This document shows, piece by piece, positions 17,029 through 25,524 of a stretch of 64,000 nucleotides of DNA (positions are counted from its first letter, which is position 1; each line of letters starts with the position of its first letter). A program made the position numbers and the translations under genes. Under the pieces are notes generated by a model. The model was not told the DNA's origin, did no database searches, and worked only from the letters and a program-made list of their open reading frames with translations. The stretch is from MFZZ01 sp964582715 (GTDB taxonomy: Bacteria; Patescibacteriota; Microgenomatia; UBA1406; GWC2-37-13), in the NCBI GenBank assembly GCA_964582715.1, contig CAZOSM010000001.1, positions 1 through 64,000 on the forward strand, given 5' to 3'.

Positions 17029-17702
17029 ATATTCGGATCAGATAATTTATATCCCACGCCATGTATTGTATGAATTAATTTTTTCCCTTTATGTGCTTTT
17101 ATTTTTTTCCTGAGAGTCGTAACAAATACATCAACAACATTTGACATATTGTCAAAATTATAATCCCAAACATGTTCAATTATTTGAGTTCGCGTCACTA
17201 CTTCATCTTTGTGCCTAGTCATAAACTCAAGTATTGCAAATTCTTTAGGGGTAAACATGAGTTCCTTTCCGTGTCTTTTTACAGTATGATGTATCGTATC
17301 AATCTCAATATCACCAATCATAATTATCGGCATAGGCTTCTGAGAAGATCTCCTAATAAGTGCATTAATACGTGATTTAAGTTCAACAAACTCGAAAGGT
17401 TTTACAAGATAATCATCTGCTCCTGCATCCAACCCTTTAACTTTATCTTCAATACTCGATTTTGCGGTAAGCATTAAGATTGGAGTCGCGTTTCCCTTTT
17501 TTCGAAATTCGGTACATAAAACTACTCCATTCATTTTAGGAAGCATAATATCGAGAATTATCGCATCATAGCTTTCTGATTCTGCCAGATACAACCCTTC
17601 CTCACCATCAAAAGCTTGATCCACTGCGTAGCCATCTTCTACCAGACCTTTTTTAACATTATTCGATAGTTTTCGCTCATCTTCCACAATGAGTATTCTC
17701 AT
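17025..17702 (-). CDS. OmpR-family response regulator, CusR/CopR-like
   Basis: A 225-aa regulator: a receiver domain with the phosphorylatable Asp in ILDIMLPKMNG, Lys in MLTAKSS, and a C-terminal winged helix (about 128-222; ELMFTPKEFAILEFMTRHKD, then DVFVTTLRKKI). It has the kinase downstream in the same operon. Its own promoter carries the 22-bp double box found at four other promoters of the island, so it probably autoregulates and is the activator of that regulon. The mRNA is predicted to be leaderless (-10 at 17709-17714, ATG at 17702). Confidence 0.88.
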   Translation of the reverse strand: MRILIVEDERKLSNNVKKGLVEDGYAVDQAFDGEEGLYLAESESYDAIILDIMLPKMNGVVLCTEFRKKGNATPILMLTAKSSIEDKVKGLDAGADDYLVKPFEFVELKSRINALIRRSSQKPMPIIMIGDIEIDTIHHTVKRHGKELMFTPKEFAILEFMTRHKDEVVTRTQIIEHVWDYNFDNMSNVVDVFVTTLRKKIKAHKGKKLIHTIHGVGYKLSDPNI

Positions 17703-17708
17703 GTCTAT

Positions 17709-17741
17709 ATAATACTAGATCATTGATTAAGATTTTATGAA
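17709..17741 (-). promoter_or_regulatory. Response-regulator box A and -10 of the RR/HK operon
   Basis: On the minus strand, two consecutive 11-mers, TTCATAAAATC then TTAATCAATGA (17720-17741), are followed by a 5-bp spacer and a TATTAT -10 (17709-17714), which ends 6 nt before the ATG. Tandem 11-bp repeats overlapping -35 are the usual binding architecture of OmpR-family activators. Confidence 0.75.
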
Positions 17742-17756
17742 TAAAATATGTATATA

Positions 17757-18962
17757 TTATGAGGAATATACATGTAAATAAAGAGTCGTTATATTTGAAT
17801 CATAGTGCGTAACTTTCACATAAGGCAAGGCGCAACCACCACTTCCTGTATAACTTCCGCTATACACAACACCATCTGCTGGTGAATATACTTCTGAAGA
17901 TGTTCCCTTAATATCAAGACCATTATGTGAAGTATAAATGCTCCCTACATATGTATTCCTTACAGCCCAGGTTGAACCATATCCCTGAAACATAGTAATC
18001 GGTGTGCTAAGTGGCCATTCCCAATTACCGGTAGCATTTGCGTCATCACCATCACTTGAGCCACAGTTTGAGCCTGAACAATTATTAATTTCTGTAGATT
18101 TAAGATACTGAAGTGGATTAGAAACAGCTCCATTTTCCTGAACAATAAAATGCAAATGACTCCCTGAGGAATTACACGATGCTCCAGGTATAACCGAAGC
18201 AATTACGTCACCTTTTTTAACTTCTTTTAACTCAGTTTCAGTACCGCTTCCACTTACAATGCTTTGAATTGCGGCATATTCTGCTCTTAGTTGCGTTAAT
18301 AATTTTTGATAGGTCTGCTCATCATTCTGAGTCTCAGCAAGAAGCTTTTTTTTCAAGTCTTTTTGGCTATCCAATGTAACTTTTTGCTCATCCAATTGCT
18401 TATGTAATCTGTCAAGCTCTTCTTTTTTCTTTTCGCGCAGTTTCCTTTGTTCTTCATAATTAAGTTTAGCCTCCTGTACTTCAAGTAACACTTTCTTGTT
18501 GGTATCTTGTGCGATTGAATAATATTTAAATTTATTCACTAAATCAGTAGCACTAGATGAATCAAAAATAATATCAATTATTGATGCCTGCCTTGTTTTA
18601 TATCCAGATACAATCCGTTTGAGCATTGTTTTTGAGAGGTCATCTAATGAAGTATCTAGATCTCCAATCCAACCATCTAATGTTTCAATTTCATATTTTG
18701 TAGACTCAATTTTATCTGTTGTTTCCTGTGTCTTTAATTGGGTAAGATAAATTTGCGTATCCATATATTCTATCTGCGAAGAAAGGGTGTTTTTTTGAGT
18801 ACGTGTTTCTGAAAGTTTGGTTTCATATTCTTCTATTTGTTTTTGAAGATCAGTTTTCTTTTGTACATCAGATTCCTGTGCAGAAATAGTACTCCAGAAA
18901 CCAAAAAATGTAAGTATGACAATACTGACTGCTGTAGTTATTATTTGTTTGATCTTATCCAT
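17757..18962 (-). CDS. PcsB-like coiled-coil protein with permuted M23 peptidase domain
   Basis: A 401-aa exported protein: signal anchor (about 5-25), long coiled coil (about 30-220), then peptidase M23 segments in an unusual order. The half normally at the end of M23 comes first: VKKGDVIA, HLH at 269-271, NPLQYL. After a Ser/Asn/Cys linker comes the half normally at the front: HNGLD with His346 and Asp350, PADGVVYSG, and LYLH with His397, near the C-terminus. All zinc and catalytic residues are therefore present but circularly permuted. It probably cuts peptidoglycan crosslinks. Its promoter carries a BlaI-type operator. Confidence 0.75.
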   Translation of the reverse strand: MDKIKQIITTAVSIVILTFFGFWSTISAQESDVQKKTDLQKQIEEYETKLSETRTQKNTLSSQIEYMDTQIYLTQLKTQETTDKIESTKYEIETLDGWIGDLDTSLDDLSKTMLKRIVSGYKTRQASIIDIIFDSSSATDLVNKFKYYSIAQDTNKKVLLEVQEAKLNYEEQRKLREKKKEELDRLHKQLDEQKVTLDSQKDLKKKLLAETQNDEQTYQKLLTQLRAEYAAIQSIVSGSGTETELKEVKKGDVIASVIPGASCNSSGSHLHFIVQENGAVSNPLQYLKSTEINNCSGSNCGSSDGDDANATGNWEWPLSTPITMFQGYGSTWAVRNTYVGSIYTSHNGLDIKGTSSEVYSPADGVVYSGSYTGSGGCALPYVKVTHYDSNITTLYLHVYSS

Positions 18963-18973
18963 AGTGAAATTTT

Positions 18974-19003
18974 ATATTACTACATTTTGTAGTATTGATG
19001 CAA
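18974..19003 (-). promoter_or_regulatory. Promoter of the M23 gene with BlaI-type operator 1
   Basis: Minus-strand -35 TTGCAT (18998-19003), 18-bp spacer, -10 TAATAT (18974-18979). Between and overlapping them is the perfect palindrome TACTACA-TTT-TGTAGTA (18978-18994). Repressor binding there would block polymerase. Confidence 0.75.
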
Positions 19004-19008
19004 TAATA

Positions 19009-19045
19009 TTGTATTGACATGTTATATCTACTATAATCTGTAGTA
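19009..19045 (+). promoter_or_regulatory. Promoter of blaI-like gene with operator 2
   Basis: -35 TTGTAT (19009-19014), 17-bp spacer, -10 TATAAT (19032-19037). The palindrome TACTATA-ATC-TGTAGTA (19029-19045, one mismatch) covers the -10 and ends one base before the ATG. This indicates autorepression and a leaderless or near-leaderless mRNA. Confidence 0.78.
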
Positions 19046-19046
19046 T

Positions 19047-19388
19047 ATGAACGAAACATATTCTCTAGGACCTTTAGAGAAGGATATTATGGAAATTGTC
19101 TGGCAACGAAAACAAACAAGTGTAAGAGGTGTCCATGTAGTACTTAGTGATAGAAGAGAGATCGCATACACAACCGTTATGACAATCATGACTCGATTAT
19201 TTGAGAAAAGATTGTTAAAAAGGAAAAAAAAGGGAATGGCATATGTATATACTCCATATCATTCTAAGGAACAAATCATACAAAAATCTGTGAAGAATGT
19301 TATCGATTCATTTGTCAATAAATTTGGAAGAGAGGCAGTAGTTGCTTTTACAGATGAGCTTGAAAAAATACAAAAGAAAAATGATTAA
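19047..19388 (+). CDS. BlaI/MecI/CopY-family repressor
   Basis: A 113-aa winged-helix repressor (LGPLEKDIMEIVWQRKQTSV, then YTTVMTIMTRLFEKRLLKRK) with a C-terminal dimerisation helix. Family members bind TACA-N-TGTA palindromes and are inactivated by proteolysis (BlaI) or copper (CopY); no CopY Cys-x-Cys tail is visible, so proteolysis by the adjoining M56 protein is the likelier route. Four matching operators lie at its own promoter and at those of the M23, dsbA and copB genes. It overlaps the M56 gene by 8 nt. Confidence 0.88.
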   Translation: MNETYSLGPLEKDIMEIVWQRKQTSVRGVHVVLSDRREIAYTTVMTIMTRLFEKRLLKRKKKGMAYVYTPYHSKEQIIQKSVKNVIDSFVNKFGREAVVAFTDELEKIQKKND

Positions 19389-20313
19389 TATAAAAAAAAG
19401 TAATCTTCTATTATCGTTTGTATCTATACTATTTATTAGTATTGTTTTTTTGCTTTTTACAACAATCCATAAATATAGCCAGCTGACATTTATGCATATT
19501 TATAATATTTGTCATCAGGCTATAACTTCCTGGCTTACGACTGCCATACACTTTCTTGGTTTTAGTGTATCATCCGGAATTCTCTTGCTCGGATTACTTT
19601 TTTTAGCAAGATTACTTTTTTCATTTATAAAAACACAGAACAAACTTACCGTCTTTGTCCGTGAGAGACTTAAAAGCGAACCATCAAATTTTAAATTCAT
19701 AAGAAACAAAGTTGGATTATCCTTTAGCAGAGTTATACTATTTCATTCTGAGAAAGAAATCGTTTTTACCGGAGGCATATTAAATGCTAGAATCTTTATT
19801 TCAAAAAATCTCATTGATACACTCTCAGATAAAGAGCTCGAAGCTGTATTAATTCACGAAAAATATCATCTTGATAATAAACATAGTCTATTTCTGTTCA
19901 TTGTAGATATAATCGTTTCTACATTACTTTTTGTTCCTTTATTTAATACACTATTTTCTTACTTAAAAGTACAGTTTGAAAAAGAAGCAGACAATGCAGT
20001 TATAGAGACCCAAAAAACTGTAAGATATTTACAAAGTGCACTTATGACTGTTATGGGCGAATCTATACCAGCTTATTATCCTGGCTTCTATTCGCGTCGT
20101 ACTCATAAAATGTCACTTTGCCCCATTTTAACTTCAGCCTTATCTATTAGTATATTAGTCATTTTGATGTTTATTCCGTATGAAACGCAAGCTGCTTTCA
20201 CTGAGGTTGCTGGATCTTGTAATCAAAATCAGTGTAATATAAATTGTAACCCAAAAGCAGAAATAACATCTCTATCTTCTCAAAACACTCTCTTTTCTTC
20301 TAGAGATAATTAA
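19381..20313 (+). CDS. M56-family (BlaR1-like) membrane metallopeptidase
   Basis: A 310-aa membrane protease; I use the ATG at 19381 (MINIKKSN), which overlaps the repressor stop. About four hydrophobic segments flank and interrupt a gluzincin domain with the zinc motif HEKYH in VLIHEKYHLDNKH and a third-ligand region FEKEADNAV. By analogy with BlaR1 it should cleave the adjacent BlaI-type repressor on a signal. It lacks a penicillin-binding sensor and instead ends, after the last helix, in a short Cys-rich tail with Cys spacing C-x4-C-x3-C, a possible metal-sensing site. Topology is not certain. Confidence 0.82.
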   Translation: MINIKKSNLLLSFVSILFISIVFLLFTTIHKYSQLTFMHIYNICHQAITSWLTTAIHFLGFSVSSGILLLGLLFLARLLFSFIKTQNKLTVFVRERLKSEPSNFKFIRNKVGLSFSRVILFHSEKEIVFTGGILNARIFISKNLIDTLSDKELEAVLIHEKYHLDNKHSLFLFIVDIIVSTLLFVPLFNTLFSYLKVQFEKEADNAVIETQKTVRYLQSALMTVMGESIPAYYPGFYSRRTHKMSLCPILTSALSISILVILMFIPYETQAAFTEVAGSCNQNQCNINCNPKAEITSLSSQNTLFSSRDN

Positions 20314-20317
20314 CGGC

Positions 20318-20355
20318 TTGACATCTCCATTCTCGATCTACTACACTATGTAGTA
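20318..20355 (+). promoter_or_regulatory. Promoter of the dsbA operon with BlaI-type operator 3
   Basis: -35 TTGACA (20318-20323), 18-bp spacer and a -10-like TACACT (20342-20347). It is overlaid by the perfect palindrome TACTACA-CTA-TGTAGTA (20339-20355). The dsbA ATG is at 20375. Confidence 0.75.
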
Positions 20356-20374
20356 ATTAATAATTAAATTCGCC

Positions 20375-21166
20375 ATGCAAAAAACAAAAAATAAGGTTGA
20401 AGAAAAAACTGAATCTAAAAATCCTACATTGCCAGTTTATCAAAATCGCCCAATCTTTAATAATAATCTTCTTGTTTTATTATTAGTTGGAATTTCTTTC
20501 TTTGCAGGATATCTTTACTTTAAGGTACAAACACTAGAAAAAAATCCAACACAAGCTGCTGCTCCCGCTGGTACAAATGGAAATGCTCAGCAGCCCCCTG
20601 CTCCGACACAGAACTTAGATGCTATGCCAGAAATAACTAATAAAGATCATATTAGAGGAAATAAAGATGCAAAAATAATGCTTGTTGAATATTCAGATTA
20701 TGAATGTCCTTTCTGTAAACGGTTTCATGAAACAATGAATCAAGTAATGCAAGAGTATGGGAATGATGTCGCCTGGGTATATAGACACTATCCACTAGAT
20801 TTTCATCAAAATGCTCAGAAAGAAGCAGAAGCAGCCGAATGTGCTGCAGAGCTCGGAGGTAACGATGCTTTTTGGAAATATACCGATACTATATTTGAAC
20901 AAACTACTTCAAATGGGACTGGATTCGCAATTGATGCCTTAGTCCCCCTTGCCGAAGAACTGGGAATCAATGGGTCTCAATTTAAATCTTGTCTTGATTC
21001 AGGAAAGTATGCACAACATGTAAAAGATGACATGGCAGGAGGTGCTGAAACAGGAGTACAAGGAACTCCAGGAACTGTCATCATTACCAATGATGGCAAA
21101 AAAGATTTTATTCCTGGGGCATATCCATTTGAGGATGTAAAGAAACAGATTGATGCATTACTGTAA
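20375..21166 (+). CDS. DsbA-family thiol-disulfide oxidoreductase, membrane-anchored
   Basis: A 263-aa protein: cytoplasmic tail, membrane helix (about 29-47), a Pro/Ala/Gln-rich linker, then a thioredoxin/DsbA fold (about 85-263) with the active site CPFC in SDYECPFCKRF and the cis-Pro loop in VQGTPGTVII. It should form or isomerise disulfides in extracytoplasmic proteins, here probably the Cys-rich copper proteins. It heads a plus-strand run of five genes ending with the multicopper oxidase, which has its own promoter. It is under a BlaI-type operator. Confidence 0.88.
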   Translation: MQKTKNKVEEKTESKNPTLPVYQNRPIFNNNLLVLLLVGISFFAGYLYFKVQTLEKNPTQAAAPAGTNGNAQQPPAPTQNLDAMPEITNKDHIRGNKDAKIMLVEYSDYECPFCKRFHETMNQVMQEYGNDVAWVYRHYPLDFHQNAQKEAEAAECAAELGGNDAFWKYTDTIFEQTTSNGTGFAIDALVPLAEELGINGSQFKSCLDSGKYAQHVKDDMAGGAETGVQGTPGTVIITNDGKKDFIPGAYPFEDVKKQIDALL

Positions 21167-21168
21167 GT

Positions 21169-21681
21169 ATGAAAAATCAGGCTGTTATAGTTAAAGAAGC
21201 ATTTAAGTTAGTTTTTAAAAAGAAAACATACGTATTGGGGACAGCTATAACAGCTTTGATGGTATTTATAACAGTTATATTTGTTCCAGTATTTACTGTT
21301 CCAGGTAATGATCTCTCATTTCAATTGAGTATCATGCCGTTACGGGATTTCTTAATTATTGGGTTATTGGGAATACTAACTGGTATTTCTATAATGCTCA
21401 ATGTATTTCTGTTTCGTAGGGAGAAAAAAGATCAGATAGAAAAAACAGGAGTAATGACAATAACAAGTGGGTTTGGTGTCATTTCATCTTTTTTGGGTTC
21501 GGTAACCTGTATTGCTTGTGCATCCACAATACTAGGTTTCTTGGGACTCGGCACAGTTACATTTATACTAGCATATCGATTGCCCCTTGTATTGCTATCT
21601 AGTTTGTTTATTTTATTATCAATTTATTTCACATCCAGAAAAGTTCTTAATTACTGTGATGTATGTAATACTAAAAAGTGA
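21169..21681 (+). CDS. Four-helix membrane protein with intramembrane CIACA motif
   Basis: A 170-aa protein with about four helices, one starting with SVTCIACASTILGFLGLG, and a cytoplasmic-looking C-terminal CDVCNTKK. Paired cysteines at a helix start and in the tail recall mercury/copper transporters of the MerT kind, but I cannot place it in a family. It starts 2 nt after the dsbA stop and ends 4 nt before the DUF3105 gene, so it belongs to the same operon. Confidence 0.6.
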   Translation: MKNQAVIVKEAFKLVFKKKTYVLGTAITALMVFITVIFVPVFTVPGNDLSFQLSIMPLRDFLIIGLLGILTGISIMLNVFLFRREKKDQIEKTGVMTITSGFGVISSFLGSVTCIACASTILGFLGLGTVTFILAYRLPLVLLSSLFILLSIYFTSRKVLNYCDVCNTKK

Positions 21682-21685
21682 TTCT

Positions 21686-22324
21686 ATGGATACAGAAACT
21701 ATAAAAAAACAGATTGAAGTATTACAAAGCAAAGATCAGTTAACAAGACGTGAACGAAGATATCTCGAAAAGTTAGAGAAAAAGATTGATCGAAGAAAAC
21801 CACTGAATCAAATCAATTTCAAAAAGATAACTCTGTATTTGGGTATTACCATTCTCATCGGAATTCTTGGATATGGTTCTTTTGCACTATTTAAGAATCT
21901 GAGCAAACCCTTGCCAGGCACATTTGTACAATCTATGGGTAACAGACATATAGATACAATTGAGACACTTCATGAAGAATATAATTCAAAGCCACCAACT
22001 TCTGGTCCTCATGTAGGTTCAAAAGCTGAATGGGGTATCCACGACGAACCAATTCCAGATGAACTACAGATTCACAATCTGGAAGACGGAGGGGTAATGG
22101 TTCAATACAATTGTGATAAAACAAAAGATGACTGCAAAAAGCTCATAACGCAACTTGAAGATGTCGTAAAGAAATACGAAGAAAAGGTTGTATTGGCACC
22201 ATATCCAGATATGAAATCTTCGATTGCTCTTACCGCATGGACACGAATAGATACGTTTGACACTTTTGATGAAGAAAGAATTCAAACATTTATTAAACGG
22301 TTTAGAGGAATCGATAATCATTAA
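21686..22324 (+). CDS. DUF3105 membrane-anchored protein
   Basis: A 212-aa protein starting at MDTETIKKQ (ATG 21686); the longer frame would overlap the upstream gene deeply. The order is a charged coiled region, one membrane helix (about 48-70) and a DUF3105 domain with the family signature YNSKPPTSGPHVGSKAEWG and YNCD. DUF3105 proteins are found beside DsbA and copper genes in many bacteria; their biochemical role is not established. The conserved His/Cys residues suggest metal or redox handling. Confidence 0.8.
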   Translation: MDTETIKKQIEVLQSKDQLTRRERRYLEKLEKKIDRRKPLNQINFKKITLYLGITILIGILGYGSFALFKNLSKPLPGTFVQSMGNRHIDTIETLHEEYNSKPPTSGPHVGSKAEWGIHDEPIPDELQIHNLEDGGVMVQYNCDKTKDDCKKLITQLEDVVKKYEEKVVLAPYPDMKSSIALTAWTRIDTFDTFDEERIQTFIKRFRGIDNH

Positions 22325-22329
22325 CCCCT

Positions 22330-23277
22330 ATGAGACTTAACTTTTTTTCACACTTACCAAAAAAGCATTCCCGCATTTTTAAGCTCTTTATGTTTACAGG
22401 GCTTGGTCTTTTAAGTTTTATAAGTATTGCGATTATTTCTTCCCTTTTTTATACAGGAGAGTACAAAAATGTAACAAGCTATGTCAATCCTCCGACTCCA
22501 ATACCACAGTCACAAGCAGATGCGCTGGCTGAAGTAGTACTTCCAACTCAAGGATATACAGTTCCCATTACGTGGGGTGATACCGGCAAACAACTTATTT
22601 CATCAGGTGCGATAGATTTAAAAAAATATAAAAATACTTATTCAAATGACAAATACACTGAATTACTTACCTTTATAACAGACTCAAAGGATGAAGAGAT
22701 TAATGTTAATAGAGATAATTCCTACTTCTGGGTAAACACCTTATGGGCTCTAGGACTAGTTCAAAAATCCGACGTTTTAGATAAAGGAATAATGATGCAG
22801 GAATATGGTGATAATATAGAAGGTTTGGCTTCAACTGGTGGATGGACTTTGGGTTCAAAGAGAGCAAAAGAACTATATAGCTCAGTAGAGATATTACAGC
22901 TCACCCCAGAAGAAAATAAAAGAATAACTCAAATTACAGAAGGGATATATCGTCCCTGTTGTAATAATTCCTCAGCATTTCCAGATTGTAATCATGGTAT
23001 GGCAATCCTTGGTTTAGTAGAGCTTATGGTTGATCAAGGATTTTCGGATGAAGAAATATATAAAGCAGCTCTTGCATTTAACTCTTATTGGTTTCCACAA
23101 ACCTATATGGATCTTGCCTATTATTTTCAAACAAAAGAAGGACTATCTTGGGATAAGGTTGATCCAAAAACAATATTAGGTGCAGAATTCAGTTCAGCTT
23201 CTGGATATTCTCAAATTAGCAAACAAATTGGTCCAGTTCCTGGATTAAGTAGTGATGGTGGGAGTTGTGGAACATAA
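22330..23277 (+). CDS. Anchored protein with undescribed CC/DCNHG domain (paralogue 1)
   Basis: A 315-aa protein with one membrane helix (about 20-42) and an external domain. Its core YRPCCNNSSAFPDCNHGMA (about residues 216-234) is nearly identical to one in the 31925-33307 protein; shared elements continue as FNSYWFP, a YMDLAYYF motif, EFSSASGYS and a terminal GGSCGT. I know no named family. The CC, C and H residues are candidate metal ligands or disulfides. The same operon supplies a DsbA, and the downstream gene is a multicopper oxidase, so copper handling outside the cell is the best guess. Confidence 0.65.
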   Translation: MRLNFFSHLPKKHSRIFKLFMFTGLGLLSFISIAIISSLFYTGEYKNVTSYVNPPTPIPQSQADALAEVVLPTQGYTVPITWGDTGKQLISSGAIDLKKYKNTYSNDKYTELLTFITDSKDEEINVNRDNSYFWVNTLWALGLVQKSDVLDKGIMMQEYGDNIEGLASTGGWTLGSKRAKELYSSVEILQLTPEENKRITQITEGIYRPCCNNSSAFPDCNHGMAILGLVELMVDQGFSDEEIYKAALAFNSYWFPQTYMDLAYYFQTKEGLSWDKVDPKTILGAEFSSASGYSQISKQIGPVPGLSSDGGSCGT

Positions 23278-23285
23278 TAAAGTAA

Positions 23286-23318
23286 TTAATGAAATCTTAA
23301 TGAATTGATAGCTAAAAT
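23286..23318 (+). promoter_or_regulatory. Response-regulator box B and -10 of the multicopper oxidase
   Basis: Direct repeat TTAATGAAATC then TTAATGAATTG (23286-23307), 5-bp spacer, -10 TAAAAT (23313-23318), ATG 8 nt later at 23327. Same geometry as box A. Confidence 0.78.
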
Positions 23319-23326
23319 ACGTATAT

Positions 23327-24892
23327 ATGAATAAATACTATGTAATGATTTTTCTTCTTCTCGCGTTGGGAGGTATTTTTCTTTTTTCTCAAAAGAAAAA
23401 CTTCAACACGTCGAATGGTACGTTCAACAACTCTTTGAAAGAATCACCAAGTGTTACCTCTCAAAAAGTGGTGACACTTAAAGACGGTGACTCATACAAC
23501 TTAATGGCAAGTATTGTAAAAAAAGTCTTGAATGGTCAGGAAGTAAAAATGTTAGCATACAATGGATCAATTCCTGGACCGTTAATCAAAGTACCTCAAG
23601 GAGCTGAAATTACTCTCAATTTTACAAATAATACAGATGTTGACTCAACTCTTCACTCTCATGGTGTGAGGATGGATAACAAGTTTGATGGTGTTCCAGA
23701 TGTAACACAAGATGCTGTAAAGCCAGGACAATCATTTACATATAAACTGAAGTTTCCAGACGCAGGCATATTTTGGTATCATCCGCATATTCGGGAAGAT
23801 TACGCTCAAGAATTAGGTCTGTATGGTAATTTTTTAGTCACTCCTAATAGTCAAGACTACTGGTCAGAGGTTGATCGGGAAGAAACTCTGTTCTTAGATG
23901 ATATCCTTATTCAAAATGGACAAATAGCTACATTTAATGAATCAATCGTTGATCATACACTTATGGGAAGATTCGGTAATACTATGCTGATTAATGGTGA
24001 TGAAAAATATAAATTATCAATCAAACAAGGTGAACGAGTACGCTTTTATATCACAAATGCAGCAAACGCGAGAGTCTTCAACTTCACTATTCCAAATGCA
24101 CGAATGAAATTGGTTGGTGCTGATAATGGAAAGTATGAACAAGAGGAATGGGTTGATTCAGTGGTAATTGGACCATCAGAAAGACAAATTATAGAGATCT
24201 GGTTTGATAAAGCTGGTGAGTATCAAATTCAAAATAAAACTCCTGAAAAAGCTTACAATCTGGGAACAATCGCTGTAGCTCAAAATCCTGTCACGACTTC
24301 TTATCTCATGACTCTTCGAACAAATCAAGACATGATCGATGCAATAAACCCTTTGAGATCTATGTTTACCAAAACACCAGATAAAAATATTAAACTCACC
24401 CTTCAAATGGGTTCCGATAATAATGCTATGGGTGGACACATGATGGGTGATGGAAATATGATGGGAAATAATCAAATGTCAATGGGAGGGGTCGAAAAAA
24501 TTGAGTGGGAAGATGACATGGGAATGATGAATGCACAATCAACAATTGACACGCTGACCTGGAAACTTGTTGATCAAGATACAAACAAAGAAAATATGGA
24601 TATGAATTGGCAATTTAAAAAAGGAGACGTTGTAAAGATGAAAATTTTTAATGATGATGCATCTATGCATCCTATGCAGCACCCTATTCATATACATGGA
24701 CAGAAATTTATGCTTCTTTCTACTAATGGCGTTCAAAATACTAATTTGGTTTGGAAAGATACGACTCTTATCCAAACAGGAGATACTGTTGAGTTATTAG
24801 TGCAAATGGACAATCCAGGAGACTGGATGATTCATTGTCATATTCCTGAGCATATGGAAGCTGGGATGATGAGTAAATTTACTGTGAATTAA
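23327..24892 (+). CDS. Multicopper oxidase, CueO-like
   Basis: A 521-aa exported oxidase that should oxidise Cu(I) at the cell surface. After a signal anchor (about 4-20) come cupredoxin domains with all copper sites: HSHG and WYHPH (T2/T3), HPMQHPIHIHG, and HCHIPEHMEAGM carrying the T1 Cys, His and Met. A Met-rich insert (about residues 367-386, GGHMMGDGNMMGNN) resembles the CueO copper-binding loop. It has its own response-regulator box and a near-leaderless mRNA, and is followed closely by small metal-related genes. Confidence 0.92.
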   Translation: MNKYYVMIFLLLALGGIFLFSQKKNFNTSNGTFNNSLKESPSVTSQKVVTLKDGDSYNLMASIVKKVLNGQEVKMLAYNGSIPGPLIKVPQGAEITLNFTNNTDVDSTLHSHGVRMDNKFDGVPDVTQDAVKPGQSFTYKLKFPDAGIFWYHPHIREDYAQELGLYGNFLVTPNSQDYWSEVDREETLFLDDILIQNGQIATFNESIVDHTLMGRFGNTMLINGDEKYKLSIKQGERVRFYITNAANARVFNFTIPNARMKLVGADNGKYEQEEWVDSVVIGPSERQIIEIWFDKAGEYQIQNKTPEKAYNLGTIAVAQNPVTTSYLMTLRTNQDMIDAINPLRSMFTKTPDKNIKLTLQMGSDNNAMGGHMMGDGNMMGNNQMSMGGVEKIEWEDDMGMMNAQSTIDTLTWKLVDQDTNKENMDMNWQFKKGDVVKMKIFNDDASMHPMQHPIHIHGQKFMLLSTNGVQNTNLVWKDTTLIQTGDTVELLVQMDNPGDWMIHCHIPEHMEAGMMSKFTVN

Positions 24893-24898
24893 TTTTTT

Positions 24899-25117
24899 AT
24901 GAAACCTATCAACATTAAAACATCTGCAGATCTGACATGTCCGAAATGTAAGGCTGTTCAATCTGCTGTAATGCCTACTAATTCCTGCCAGCATTTTTAT
25001 AGATGTCAAAAATGTGCTACCCTACTTAAACCTAAGCATGGTGATTGTTGTGTATTCTGCTCTTATGCAGACTCCAAATGCCCACCCAAACAAATAGAAG
25101 CAATAAATGAAAGTTAA
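24899..25117 (+). CDS. Small Cys-rich GDCCVFCSY protein
   Basis: A 72-aa protein with three Cys pairs: TCPKCK, YRCQKC and the block GDCCVFCSYADSKCPP. The last block is typical of a small family found beside copper and heavy-metal genes; it probably folds as a zinc ribbon or binds Cu(I). No signal peptide is seen, so it is likely cytoplasmic. It starts 6 nt after the multicopper oxidase stop and is likely cotranscribed. Confidence 0.75.
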   Translation: MKPINIKTSADLTCPKCKAVQSAVMPTNSCQHFYRCQKCATLLKPKHGDCCVFCSYADSKCPPKQIEAINES

Positions 25118-25137
25118 TATTATTAATAGAAAATTAC

Positions 25138-25521
25138 ATGAATTTTGACTATACAGTTACAACTGAAAAAGACTTTGATGATGCCGTTTTGTCTCTTGAG
25201 CAGGAAACGAAAAGAATTGGATTTCGCGTGCTTCATATTCACGATGTTACTGCTACACTCAAAGAAAAAGGTTTTGACATTGACCCTTTTAAGATTATTG
25301 AAATCTGTAATGCCAAAAGTGCGTATACCGTACTTCAGGCTGATATAAAGATTGGTCTTTGTCTTCCTTGTAAAATAAACGTATATGTAAAAGAAGGAAA
25401 AACATTTATTTCTGGGATGAGACCTATCATTCTCTATCAATTTTTTCCTGACGCTGGTTTAGGGACATTACCCGAGGTAATTGATATAACTATGAAAACG
25501 ATTATTGAAAATTCAAAATAA
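25138..25521 (+). CDS. DUF302-family protein
   Basis: A 127-aa cytoplasmic protein with the DUF302 layout: FDDAVLSLEQETKRIGFRVL near the start, FKIIEICNAKSAY in the middle, LCLPCKINVY with a Cys-x2-Cys, and a C-terminal amphipathic helix. DUF302 proteins often sit in metal and sulfur gene clusters; the function is unknown. The operon runs 20 nt upstream and 3 nt downstream to its neighbours. Confidence 0.8.
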   Translation: MNFDYTVTTEKDFDDAVLSLEQETKRIGFRVLHIHDVTATLKEKGFDIDPFKIIEICNAKSAYTVLQADIKIGLCLPCKINVYVKEGKTFISGMRPIILYQFFPDAGLGTLPEVIDITMKTIIENSK

Positions 25522-25524
25522 TCT

